This document shows positions 1-5,296 of a stretch of DNA of 9,389 nucleotides, one piece after another (the stretch's first letter is position 1; each line of letters starts with the position of its first letter). Both the position numbers and the translations under genes were made by a program. A model generated the notes under the pieces. That model had not been told where the DNA came from. It searched no databases and saw nothing but the letters and a program-made list of their open reading frames with translations. The stretch lies in the NCBI GenBank assembly GCA_029256365.1, contig JAQSYB010000056.1, positions 1 through 9,389 of the forward strand. The letters run 5' to 3'. Origin of the DNA: Clostridia bacterium (lineage in GTDB: Bacteria > Bacillota > Clostridia > Lutisporales > Lutisporaceae).

Positions 1-123
1 AAATTTATTATCCATCCCTTGGCCTTTCTTGTGTCCAGGAACGTGGAAGGGTATGGTATTGTTGTCTACATATTCCATAAGGGCATCGAATAATGGAGTC
101 TTTGTTTGATCAAGTTTGTACAA
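1..123 (-). CDS. speA: Orn/Lys/Arg decarboxylase, N-terminal fragment (arginine decarboxylase SpeA type)
   Basis: Only the first 41 codons are inside the window; the gene runs off the left edge. The reading frame contains FHVPGHKKG at residues 26-34 followed by QGMD, the N-terminal signature of the PLP-dependent fold-I Orn/Lys/Arg decarboxylase family (SpeA of Bacillus and relatives). The preceding stretch TPLFDALMEYV also fits the family. The start is TTG at 123-121: an in-frame TAG lies immediately upstream, and a good ribosome site, AGGAAGGTG (138-130), ends 6 nt before it. Family members decarboxylate arginine (to agmatine), lysine or ornithine in the cytoplasm. The nearby spermidine synthase supports a role in polyamine supply. 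The substrate cannot be decided from this fragment, so the speA symbol rests on family resemblance and context. Confidence 0.85.
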   Translation of the reverse strand, partial: MYKLDQTKTPLFDALMEYVDNNTIPFHVPGHKKGQGMDNKF

Positions 124-254
124 CTAGAACACCTTCCTCTACATGATAATATACTTAAAAGGATTTTTTCTTCAAGAAAAAAAACCTAAAACTTCGATGC
201 ATTAAGTTAAGGCTTTTTTTGCAGAGCGATTTTGAAATCACATATTTAAATATC
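124..254 (-). other. Leader of the decarboxylase gene with a hairpin and a tiny ORF
   Basis: This is the predicted 5' untranslated leader. It holds an AT-rich hairpin at 187-160: AGG/CCT at the base, a small internal loop, then eight T-A or C-G pairs closed by TGA. It also holds an ORF of 15 codons (202-155, ATG to TAA) with no clear Shine-Dalgarno site, reading MHRSFRFFFLKKKSF. A run of eight T residues follows a weak AACTT/AAGTT stem. No known riboswitch class is recognised. A regulatory role is inference only. Confidence 0.3.
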
Positions 255-260
255 AAAATT

Positions 261-289
261 ATTATAGGGCAATTTGTTTAAAAATGCAA
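261..289 (-). promoter_or_regulatory. Sigma-A-type promoter for the decarboxylase gene
   Basis: On the minus strand, TTGCAT (289-284) is separated by exactly 17 nt from a perfect TATAAT (266-261). Transcription would begin near 254 and leave a leader of about 130 nt before the TTG start at 123. The site lies in the gap between speE and the decarboxylase, so the decarboxylase probably has its own promoter even if some speE transcripts read through. No strong terminator is seen after speE. Confidence 0.75.
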
Positions 290-418
290 TAAATATTATA
301 GGAAACTTTTGAATTATTTTTGAATATATTTTTTGAATACAAACGTGTAAATTCTAACCTCGGCAGTAGGTCTCAACTTTGCAATTATTATCAAATAATT
401 ATAAGTATATATGTATAA

Positions 419-1249
419 TTATTCACTTATTAAGTCCTTGACATATTTGGGTAGAACAAAACACGCCTTATGCAATTCTCTATGGTAATATTTTGTGTTC
501 ATCTCGGGAATTCTTGATGGTTCTGCAGTCAAAGGATCATACTTTTTGGAACCCATTGTAAAGCTCCAAAACACTCCTGGATAGGTTGGTATTGCAGCCA
601 TATACATTTTCGTAATAGGGAAATTGTTTTTAATATCAGTGTACACCTTTTTCACTACTTCAGGCAGATAGAAAGGTGTTTCTGTTTGTGCTACAAATAT
701 GCCGTCTTCTTTTAAGCAATCATAAAGTGACTGATAGAAGCTTTTATTGAAAAGACCTTCTGCTGCACCAAAGGGGTCAGTAGAGTCTACAACGATCAAG
801 TCAAATTGGTTTTTGTGCTCCAATACATACCGTATACCATCTCCAATAAACACTTCTGCTCTTGGATCCTTGAGTCCGCAACTGATTTCAGGCAAGTATT
901 CCAATGACAAATCAACAACTCTTTTGTCAATTTCGCAAAGTACAGCTCTTTCTACGCCAGGATGCTTTAGGACCTCTCGAATCACACCACCGTCACCACC
1001 GCCTATAACCAAAACCTGCTTTGGATTTTGATGTGTGAAGAGAGGCACATGTGATATCATTTCATGATACACAAACTCATCTTTAATCGTAGTTTGTACA
1101 ATTCCATCAAGTACCAGCATTCTTCCAAACTCATAGGTATCAACGATTGCCAAATCTTGATATTCTGTTTTTTCCGTGTGCAGAGTTTCTTTTATTTTAT
1201 AGGTCATTGCAGCATTAGCAATTTGACCTTCCTTTAACCATAAGTCCAT
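419..1249 (-). CDS. speE: Spermidine synthase (polyamine aminopropyltransferase)
   Basis: The enzyme transfers an aminopropyl group from decarboxylated S-adenosylmethionine to putrescine, giving spermidine and methylthioadenosine, in the cytoplasm. The 276-residue product has the usual family length. YHEMISHVP (61-69) is the conserved N-terminal substrate region. VLVIGGGDGG (79-88) is the nucleotide-binding glycine loop, CEID (105-108) is the acidic adenosine-binding strand end, and VVDSTDP (153-159) carries the Asp pair D155/D158 matching the catalytic DSTDP motif. The ATG at 1249 follows GAAGGGAG with good spacing. The gene lies upstream of the SpeA-type decarboxylase on the same strand, consistent with a polyamine block. 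No adenosylmethionine decarboxylase (speD) or agmatinase (speB) lies in the window, so the full pathway must be encoded elsewhere. Confidence 0.95.
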   Translation of the reverse strand: MDLWLKEGQIANAAMTYKIKETLHTEKTEYQDLAIVDTYEFGRMLVLDGIVQTTIKDEFVYHEMISHVPLFTHQNPKQVLVIGGGDGGVIREVLKHPGVERAVLCEIDKRVVDLSLEYLPEISCGLKDPRAEVFIGDGIRYVLEHKNQFDLIVVDSTDPFGAAEGLFNKSFYQSLYDCLKEDGIFVAQTETPFYLPEVVKKVYTDIKNNFPITKMYMAAIPTYPGVFWSFTMGSKKYDPLTAEPSRIPEMNTKYYHRELHKACFVLPKYVKDLISE

Positions 1250-1300
1250 TTATATTTCTCCCTTCGACCATTGTTATTATTTGTTTAAACAGCAAATTTT

Positions 1301-1329
1301 ATTATAACATTTATAATTGGAATGATGTA
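1301..1329 (-). promoter_or_regulatory. Extended -10 promoter for speE
   Basis: On the minus strand a perfect TATAAT (1306-1301) is preceded by TGT, giving an extended TGnTATAAT element. The -35 position at 17 nt (TACATC, 1329-1324) is a poor match, as is common for extended -10 promoters. The start would fall near 1294, about 45 nt before the ATG. It sits in the 92-nt gap after the glycosyltransferase stop, so speE is probably expressed separately from that gene. Confidence 0.6.
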
Positions 1330-1341
1330 CTAAATTTCACT

Positions 1342-2448
1342 TTATTTATTGTATTTGTCTAAGATAAACTGAACAGTTTCAGCAGCCGCATTTGGCTTTT
1401 TGAGATAGCCAGTTATTTCTTTAATAGATTTCATTCTGATATCGAAGTTTAGCATCTGATTGATTAATATGGGTATTTTCTTTACATCTGAAGTAGCTAC
1501 TGCTACACCGGAGTTCAATAAAAATTCAGCATTTTCATATTCTTGACCTGGTAGGGGGGAGAATATGACCAAAGGCTTTTGCTTGCATAAAACCTCAGCA
1601 GTTGTTACACCACCAGGCTTTGTAACGATGCAGTCTGCTGCTTCCATTAATTCATGAATATTACTAACGAATCCTAGGACTACAAGTTTGTTTTTCGTAG
1701 CCATAGACTTCAGCTTTTGTTCCAAACGATTGTTGCGGCCTGCTATGGCAATGATCTGAGCGTCCTCAAGATTATTATCAAGTTCCAGAACGATATTATA
1801 GATTTCGCCTAGACCGAGGCCTCCACCCATTACCAATACAGTTTTCTTTTGATCCAATTGATATTTCTGCTGAACATCCGTTAGACTGACATGTTGTTCA
1901 AATTCGCGGCGAATTGGTATGCCAAAGGGCAGTATCTTATTTCTGCTTACTCCATAGTGTTCCATTACATAAGACAAATTTTCATGAGGAATGACATAGT
2001 AATCCGTATGGTCATTCACATAAGAGGTATGGATATTATAATCCGTAATTACAGTAATCAGAGGAGTCTCTGGTATCTTCTTCTGCTTGAGATTGGATAT
2101 GATTGAGGATGGAAAGCTGTGGGTGCAAATAATTGCATCCGGTACAAAGCTGTTGATGGATTTATGCAGCTTGCTGGTCATCAATCTATTTGTTATATCA
2201 TTGATATCAATAATGGGATCTAGCTTATTGGTCTTTTCATATAGTTTTCCCCATGCCCTTGGATAGAATTTTAATATATTTAGATAGCTGTCCAAAATCA
2301 CTTTATCAAGTATAGGGCTGATGAATTTAATGGTATTTATGATTTTCACCTTATTTTTACTATCACAACGCATAAATTCATTGCTTAGGGTATGAGCTAC
2401 TTGGTCATGGCCATTGCCTATGGACACAGAAAATATCAATATGTTCAT
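1342..2448 (-). CDS. Diacylglycerol glycosyltransferase, UgtP/MGDG-synthase family
   Basis: The product (368 aa) resembles Bacillus UgtP/YpfP and plant MGDG synthases, which add glucose or galactose from a UDP-sugar to diacylglycerol at the cytoplasmic face of the membrane. This makes glycolipids and, in some species, lipoteichoic acid anchors. Seen here: SIGNGH (9-14), the N-terminal loop of the MGDG-synthase domain; GIPIRREF (176-183) at the domain junction; MGGGLG (207-212) opening the C-terminal domain; and KPGG (277-280) with PLPGQE (298-303), the nucleotide-sugar and Glu-containing motifs of GT28-like enzymes. I chose the ATG at 2448 because AGGAGTGA (2460-2453) precedes it. A longer frame to 2499 would add 17 residues without a ribosome site. 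Sugar and acceptor are not decided by sequence; MurG-like or other GT28 roles are less likely. Confidence 0.85.
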   Translation of the reverse strand: MNILIFSVSIGNGHDQVAHTLSNEFMRCDSKNKVKIINTIKFISPILDKVILDSYLNILKFYPRAWGKLYEKTNKLDPIIDINDITNRLMTSKLHKSINSFVPDAIICTHSFPSSIISNLKQKKIPETPLITVITDYNIHTSYVNDHTDYYVIPHENLSYVMEHYGVSRNKILPFGIPIRREFEQHVSLTDVQQKYQLDQKKTVLVMGGGLGLGEIYNIVLELDNNLEDAQIIAIAGRNNRLEQKLKSMATKNKLVVLGFVSNIHELMEAADCIVTKPGGVTTAEVLCKQKPLVIFSPLPGQEYENAEFLLNSGVAVATSDVKKIPILINQMLNFDIRMKSIKEITGYLKKPNAAAETVQFILDKYNK

Positions 2449-2452
2449 ATTG

Positions 2453-2460
2453 TCACTCCT
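2453..2460 (-). promoter_or_regulatory. Ribosome binding site deciding the glycosyltransferase start
   Basis: AGGAGTGA on the minus strand lies 4 nt before the ATG at 2448 (7 nt from the AGGAG core). It falls inside the longer open frame that begins at 2499, so it argues that the first 17 codons of that frame are untranslated. Confidence 0.75.
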
Positions 2461-2480
2461 ATAAATACAAGATGGTATAT

Positions 2481-2502
2481 ATTTTGTATAAAAATACAAA
2501 AT
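2481..2502. repeat. AT-rich palindrome in the glycosyltransferase leader
   Basis: ATTTTGTAT and its exact reverse complement ATACAAAAT flank AAAA: two 9-bp arms with a 4-nt spacer. It lies in the predicted 5' leader, about 30 nt before the start codon. It could form a weak RNA hairpin or be a protein site. There is no T tail that would make it a terminator toward the gene. Confidence 0.4.
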
Positions 2503-2527
2503 TCAAATGTTGCATTAATTTTTCTAT

Positions 2528-2556
2528 ATTGTACCATATTTCTAAAAACTTTAATA
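2528..2556 (-). promoter_or_regulatory. Extended -10 promoter for the glycosyltransferase gene
   Basis: On the minus strand TACAAT (2533-2528) is preceded by TGG, giving an extended TGnTACAAT -10. The -35 position at 17 nt is TATTAA (2556-2551), a weak match. Transcription would start near 2521 and give a leader of about 73 nt. Confidence 0.5.
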
Positions 2557-2567
2557 CCGTTGGTATT
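2553..2567. promoter_or_regulatory. Possible operator: inverted repeat over the -35 region
   Basis: AATACC and GGTATT are perfect 6-bp inverted arms around GTT. The site overlaps the -35 position of the predicted glycosyltransferase promoter, where a repressor would act. No known regulator motif is recognised, and in AT-rich DNA short palindromes occur by chance. Confidence 0.3.
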
Positions 2568-2624
2568 TATTATTAATATGACAAAGTAATCAGAAATAAT
2601 ACAAATCAAGTCAAAAACAGAAGC

Positions 2625-2631
2625 TGCGACA
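2625..2631 (-). promoter_or_regulatory. Spo0A-box-like site upstream of spoIIA
   Basis: TGCGACA on the plus strand reads TGTCGCA on the minus strand, six of seven matches to the 0A box TGTCGAA. It lies 23 nt before the -35 of the sigma-H promoter. The spoIIA operon is a known direct target of Spo0A~P in Bacillus, so the position makes sense. A single imperfect 7-mer is weak evidence alone. Confidence 0.45.
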
Positions 2632-2654
2632 TACAAAACATTACAAATTTCACT

Positions 2655-2683
2655 GAAGGAAAAATATAGATTATAAAGAAATA
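2655..2683 (+). promoter_or_regulatory. Sigma-H-type promoter of the spoIIA operon
   Basis: GAAGGAAAA (2655-2663) matches the sigma-H -35 consensus RnAGGAwww at every defined position. After 11 nt comes AAAGAAATA (2675-2683), matching the -10 consensus RnnGAATww with one mismatch. Transcription would start near 2690, about 70 nt before spoIIAA. Control of spoIIA by sigma-H is established in Bacillus and is common in Clostridia. Confidence 0.7.
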
Positions 2684-2762
2684 TATTACGTTAGCTCTTT
2701 TAAAGTGAACCAAAGATAATTTGTAGCAAAATAGGACATGCAATTCAAATGGAGGGAAGCGA

Positions 2763-3098
2763 ATGAACGTAGGATTTGACTTTATAAACAACAAGCTGAT
2801 TATTAGAATTGATGGAGATATCGACCATCATACCTGCGATGAAATCAGAAGCAAAATTGACAATGAAATCATGAGAAGAAATCCAAAGGATATTATCTTC
2901 GATATGAAAAATGTTAATTTTATGGATAGTTCAGGTATAGGAGTAATTATCGGACGCTACAAGCTGGTAATGGCCAAGAGTGGAGTAGCTGCTATGATAA
3001 ATGTAAAGCCGCAAATACAAAGAGTATATGACATATGCGGCTTAAAGAAGATTATACCTATATATGAAAATGAAATTCAGGCAGTTAAAAACATATAA
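2763..3098 (+). CDS. spoIIAA: Anti-sigma F factor antagonist SpoIIAA
   Basis: This is a small cytoplasmic STAS-domain protein (111 aa) that releases sigma-F from SpoIIAB in the forespore. Its activity is set by phosphorylation, by SpoIIAB acting as kinase and the SpoIIE phosphatase. The hallmark FMDSSGIGVIIGRYK spans 53-67. S56, the first Ser of DSSG, corresponds to the phosphorylated Ser58 of Bacillus. The family DHHT motif is at 21-24. GGAGGG (2751-2756) lies 6 nt before the ATG. It is the first gene of a three-gene operon and is followed after 13 nt by spoIIAB. The dacF gene that heads this operon in Bacillus is absent here. Confidence 0.97.
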   Translation: MNVGFDFINNKLIIRIDGDIDHHTCDEIRSKIDNEIMRRNPKDIIFDMKNVNFMDSSGIGVIIGRYKLVMAKSGVAAMINVKPQIQRVYDICGLKKIIPIYENEIQAVKNI

Positions 3099-3111
3099 AG
3101 GGGTGTAGCAC

Positions 3112-3540
3112 ATGAGAATAGACAACGAAATGAGATTGGAATTCCTCAGTAAGTCGCAGAATGAAAGCTTTGCAAGGTCCGTTGTGGCAGCTTTTATTGC
3201 ACAACTGGATCCTACCATAGATGAGCTGGCAGATGTAAAAACAGCGGTATCAGAGGCTGTCACAAATGCAATCATACACGGTTATGAGTGCCAAAGCGGG
3301 CATATTTCAATCGTATCCAAAATCATGGGAAGAACAGTGGAAATTGAAATTTTTGATCAAGGCAAAGGGATAGAAAACATTGATTTGGCAAGACAGCCTC
3401 TATACACTTCAAAGCCAGAGTTAGAGCGCTCAGGTATGGGCTTTACAGTCATGGAAACTTTTATGGATCATGTTGAAGTAGTCTCACAGCCGGGGATGGG
3501 TACTACGATAAGATTAACCAAAACCTTCAAGAGCATGTAG
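3112..3540 (+). CDS. spoIIAB: Anti-sigma F factor and SpoIIAA serine kinase SpoIIAB
   Basis: This GHKL-fold ATPase/kinase (142 aa) holds sigma-F inactive in the predivisional cell and mother cell and phosphorylates SpoIIAA. Visible ATP-site motifs are the N box EAVTN (48-52, followed by AIIHGY), the G1 box DQGKG (82-86), and RSGMG (106-110) with the following helix. Length matches the family (146 aa in Bacillus). The start ATG follows AAAGGGGTG (3097-3105), which overlaps the end of spoIIAA, so translation is probably coupled. Its stop overlaps the ribosome site of sigF. Confidence 0.97.
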   Translation: MRIDNEMRLEFLSKSQNESFARSVVAAFIAQLDPTIDELADVKTAVSEAVTNAIIHGYECQSGHISIVSKIMGRTVEIEIFDQGKGIENIDLARQPLYTSKPELERSGMGFTVMETFMDHVEVVSQPGMGTTIRLTKTFKSM

Positions 3541-3550
3541 GGGTATTTAT

Positions 3551-4288
3551 ATGGAACGGGTAGAATTATCACAAAAAGACTTTGAAGAAGTTATATCCCG
3601 TGCTCAGAATGGAGATGCCAGTGCTGAGAATTTCTTAGTTGAAAACAATATCGGTCTGGTAAGAAGCGTTGTCAAAAAATTTCTAAATAGAGGCTGTGAA
3701 TATGATGACCTTATGCAGATTGGCAGTATAGGGCTGTTAAAAGCGATAAAAAAGTTTGACCTCACTTTCAATGTAAGATTCTCTACCTATGCAATACCAA
3801 TGATTATGGGTGAGATAAAAAGATTTTTGAGAGATGATGGGATCATTAAGGTAAGTCGTAATCTAAAGGAAATAGCCAATAAAGCCCATATATTGAAGGA
3901 GCATATGGAAAAGGACTTTGGAAGAGAGCCAACCATAACAGAGCTGGCTTCGGAGCTTGATATATCAAAAGAAGAACTTGTAATGGCATTGGATTCAGTA
4001 CACTCAACACAGTCCCTGTATGAGACCATACATCATGATGATGGATCACCAATCCTCTTAATAGATAAAATTGAGTACATCGATGATGACAACATTGAAA
4101 TTGTTGATAAAATAGCCTTAAAGGAAGTACTGGCAAATCTTGAAGCAAAGGAAAGACAAATTATAATGCTTCGGTACTTCAAGGATAAAACACAGTGTCA
4201 AGTGGCAGAAACACTTGGTATGTCTCAGGTACAGGTATCGCGAATTGAAAAGAAAATATTGCAAAAAATTAAAAACAATATTTCATAA
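3551..4288 (+). CDS. sigF: RNA polymerase sporulation sigma factor SigF
   Basis: Sigma-F (SpoIIAC) is the first forespore-specific sigma factor and turns on early forespore genes, including that for sigma-G. The 245-aa protein has sigma-70 region 2 at about 30-98 (core-binding YDDLMQIGSIGLLKAIKKFD, then RFSTYAIPMIMGEIKR, -10 recognition), region 3 near 100-160 and region 4 near 190-242, with the helix-turn-helix QVAETLGMSQVQVSRIEKK at 217-235. The ribosome site AGGGG (3539-3543) overlaps the spoIIAB stop and lies 7 nt from the ATG. The gene ends in a strong terminator whose stem starts within the stop codon. Sigma-G is a close relative, but position after spoIIAB identifies this as sigma-F. 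Confidence 0.96.
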   Translation: MERVELSQKDFEEVISRAQNGDASAENFLVENNIGLVRSVVKKFLNRGCEYDDLMQIGSIGLLKAIKKFDLTFNVRFSTYAIPMIMGEIKRFLRDDGIIKVSRNLKEIANKAHILKEHMEKDFGREPTITELASELDISKEELVMALDSVHSTQSLYETIHHDDGSPILLIDKIEYIDDDNIEIVDKIALKEVLANLEAKERQIIMLRYFKDKTQCQVAETLGMSQVQVSRIEKKILQKIKNNIS

Positions 4289-4318
4289 CAACATCATTCT
4301 CATGATGTTGTTTTTTTT
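4287..4318 (+). terminator. Intrinsic terminator of the spoIIA operon
   Basis: AACAACATCAT (4287-4297) pairs perfectly with ATGATGTTGTT (4302-4312) around a TCTC loop and runs into eight T residues (4311-4318). The stem begins inside the sigF stop codon. It separates early spoIIA transcription from the later spoVA operon. Confidence 0.92.
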
Positions 4319-4324
4319 ATAGCC

Positions 4325-4384
4325 ATTTGCGAAGCAAATCCAGGCAAAAGGCGAAGGGCTCGATGCCCTGAACCTTTTATTGCC
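4325..4384. repeat. Hairpin-rich intergenic element, possibly a dispersed repeat unit
   Basis: Two hairpins lie side by side. The first is ATTTGC-GAA-GCAAAT (4325-4339). The second is compound: AGGGC-TCGAT-GCCCT (4355-4369) enclosed by GGCAAAAGG (4343-4351) pairing with CCTTTTATTGCC (4373-4384) with a 3-nt bulge. By my count about 53% of bases 4322-4385 are G or C, against very AT-rich flanks. There is no T tail on either side, so it is not an ordinary terminator. It looks like REP- or BIME-like intergenic repeats, but a second copy is not present in this window. Confidence 0.45.
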
Positions 4385-4409
4385 CAAAAGTATCAAAATA
4401 ACATATTTG

Positions 4410-4440
4410 TTAATAATATAAATGTTATTAGAAAATACTA
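4410..4440 (+). promoter_or_regulatory. Sigma-G-like promoter for the spoVA operon
   Basis: TTAATA (4410-4415) and AATACTA (4434-4440), 18 nt apart, each differ by one base from the forespore sigma-G pattern (TGAATA and CATACTA). Transcription would start near 4447, ahead of the first small gene. A weaker alternative is GTATC (4390-4394) with AATAATA (4412-4418), 17 nt apart. In Bacillus spoVA is a sigma-G operon. A 7-bp inverted repeat, AATAACA (4397-4403) and TGTTATT (4423-4429), overlaps the region. Confidence 0.55.
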
Positions 4441-4512
4441 TAAAAAATAAAAAATGGTCTGCACTTTATGAATCCAATCAGGCATAAGGTGCAAAGCCTA
4501 AGGGTGATAGCA

Positions 4513-4689
4513 GTGAAAAAGATAATTTTGGTAATTGCTACAATATTAATTTTGGCAGCATCCGTTACAACCTACTTGTACTTCATAAAACAGCCAGTTG
4601 AAAGCATACCTAATAGAGCAACATTGGTACTGAACAATTGCATGATAATAGAAAGAGAAGGAGATATTTATGTTGAACTTGCGTTATAA
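4513..4689 (+). CDS. Small single-span membrane protein of unknown function, first gene of the spoVA operon
   Basis: I do not recognise this 58-residue protein. It opens with two Lys and a hydrophobic segment at about 4-25, then a short polar domain containing NRATLVLNN and ending EREGDIYVELAL. This looks like a membrane anchor or uncleaved signal with a small outward-facing or intermembrane tail. The GTG at 4513 is chosen because AAGGGTGAT (4500-4508) lies just upstream. An ATG at 4468 in the same frame has no ribosome site and would put a charged 15-residue extension before the anchor. The gene overlaps the next one by 20 nt. Its place, where spoVAA/spoVAB stand in Bacillus, suggests forespore expression with spoVAC-AD-AE, but function is unknown. 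Confidence 0.6.
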   Translation: MKKIILVIATILILAASVTTYLYFIKQPVESIPNRATLVLNNCMIIEREGDIYVELAL

Positions 4690-4798
4690 ACAACAAAAAA
4701 ATCTGCTTTTAAATGAGCAGCAAACGGAGAAAGAAATCAGAAGTGACTTAACAAGTAAATTGATTAAGTATGAGCTGAGAAAGCAAGATTTGCGATAA
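4670..4798 (+). CDS. Small charged protein of unknown function in the spoVA operon
   Basis: This is a 42-codon gene whose product is rich in Lys, Arg, Glu, Gln and Leu, has no membrane segment and is probably helical (for example NEQQTEKEIRSDLTSKL). A strong ribosome site, AAGGAGAT (4658-4665), precedes the ATG, and the gene overlaps the previous one by 20 nt in a different frame. It ends 18 nt before spoVAC, whose own ribosome site follows directly. This tight packing argues that it is translated as part of the operon. I recognise no family. It could also serve mainly to couple translation into spoVAC. Confidence 0.6.
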   Translation: MLNLRYKQQKNLLLNEQQTEKEIRSDLTSKLIKYELRKQDLR

Positions 4799-4816
4799 AT
4801 ATGGAGGAGGTTTATC

Positions 4817-5263
4817 ATGAAAACGAAAATGAGTCCCAATGAATATGAAAAGTTCATTAAGGACAAAGTACCAAAACCGAAGCTTTTTACAAACTGCTTG
4901 AAAGCATTTGTAGTAGGCGGTTTGATATGTGACATAGGACAATTTATTAATAATAGCCTTGAAGGTATGAAATTAAATCCGGAGCAAGTGGCTGCGGGGA
5001 CAGCAATCATACTCGTATTCTTAGGTGCTTTCTTTACAGGGTTGGGAATATACGATAAGCTTGGCAAATTTGCAGGTGCGGGCAGCATTGTACCGATAAC
5101 AGGCTTTTCAAATTCAATCGTATCACCTGCAATGGAGTTCAAGAGAGAAGGCTATGTTTTTGGAGTTGGTGCTAGAATGTTTACAATTGCAGGACCCGTA
5201 TTGGTCTATGGTATTTCTACATCAGTTGTAATAGGAATCATTCATTTATTATTCTTTAAATAA
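4817..5263 (+). CDS. spoVAC: Stage V sporulation protein AC (DPA channel membrane protein)
   Basis: SpoVAC is an inner forespore membrane protein of the SpoVA system, which moves Ca-dipicolinic acid into the developing spore and out at germination; the Bacillus protein behaves as a mechanosensitive channel. The 148-aa product matches family length (150 in Bacillus). A polar N-terminus with MSPNEYEKF is followed by a membrane helix AFVVGGLICDIGQ (30-42), a second at about 58-79, the conserved GAGSIVPITGFSNSIVSPAMEFK stretch (87-109, positions only partly quoted by motif GFSNS), and a long hydrophobic end (114-147). GGAGGAGG (4803-4810) gives a strong start. It is paralogous to SpoVAEB three genes' width downstream. 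Confidence 0.96.
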   Translation: MKTKMSPNEYEKFIKDKVPKPKLFTNCLKAFVVGGLICDIGQFINNSLEGMKLNPEQVAAGTAIILVFLGAFFTGLGIYDKLGKFAGAGSIVPITGFSNSIVSPAMEFKREGYVFGVGARMFTIAGPVLVYGISTSVVIGIIHLLFFK

Positions 5264-5278
5264 AATAACTTTATCTAT

Positions 5279-5296
5279 AGAGGTGAATTCTAATTG
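5279..5296 (+). promoter_or_regulatory. Ribosome binding site and TTG start of spoVAD
   Basis: AGAGGTGAA (5279-5287) lies 6 nt before a TTG codon at 5294, and an in-frame TAA sits directly upstream at 5291-5293. No ATG occurs in the first 18 codons. The first residues (KRLGKQTIKL) align with the known N-terminus of Bacillus SpoVAD, so the TTG is the true start. Confidence 0.85.

Noticed and set aside
395..422. AT-only inverted repeat ATAATTATA/TATAATTAT at the end of speE
   Set aside because: The stem has no G-C pairs and is not followed by a real T tail, so it is not a credible terminator.
747..1031. Plus-strand ORF of 94 codons inside speE
   Set aside because: It is antisense to a well-conserved gene, has no ribosome site and has an unnatural Ser/Pro-rich composition.
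2449..2499. N-terminal extension of the glycosyltransferase frame to 2499
   Set aside because: The clear ribosome site at 2460-2453 and the family's conserved N-terminus (MNILIFSVSIGNGH) both fix the start at 2448.
2392..2794. Several 60-70 codon ORFs on both strands in the divergent intergenic region
   Set aside because: They are AT-driven open frames with hydrophobic, Phe/Ile-rich products, no convincing ribosome sites, and they run over promoters and gene starts.
3787..4148. Minus-strand ORFs inside sigF
   Set aside because: They are shadows of the sigF coding frame with no start signals.
4468..4512. ATG at 4468 as the start of the first small spoVA-operon gene
   Set aside because: It has no ribosome site, and it lies very near the predicted transcription start. 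The GTG at 4513 has one, and its product begins cleanly with a membrane anchor.
4684..5142. Minus-strand ORF of 152 codons across spoVAC and the small genes
   Set aside because: It is antisense to spoVAC, which has clear family identity and a strong ribosome site; the antisense product resembles nothing.
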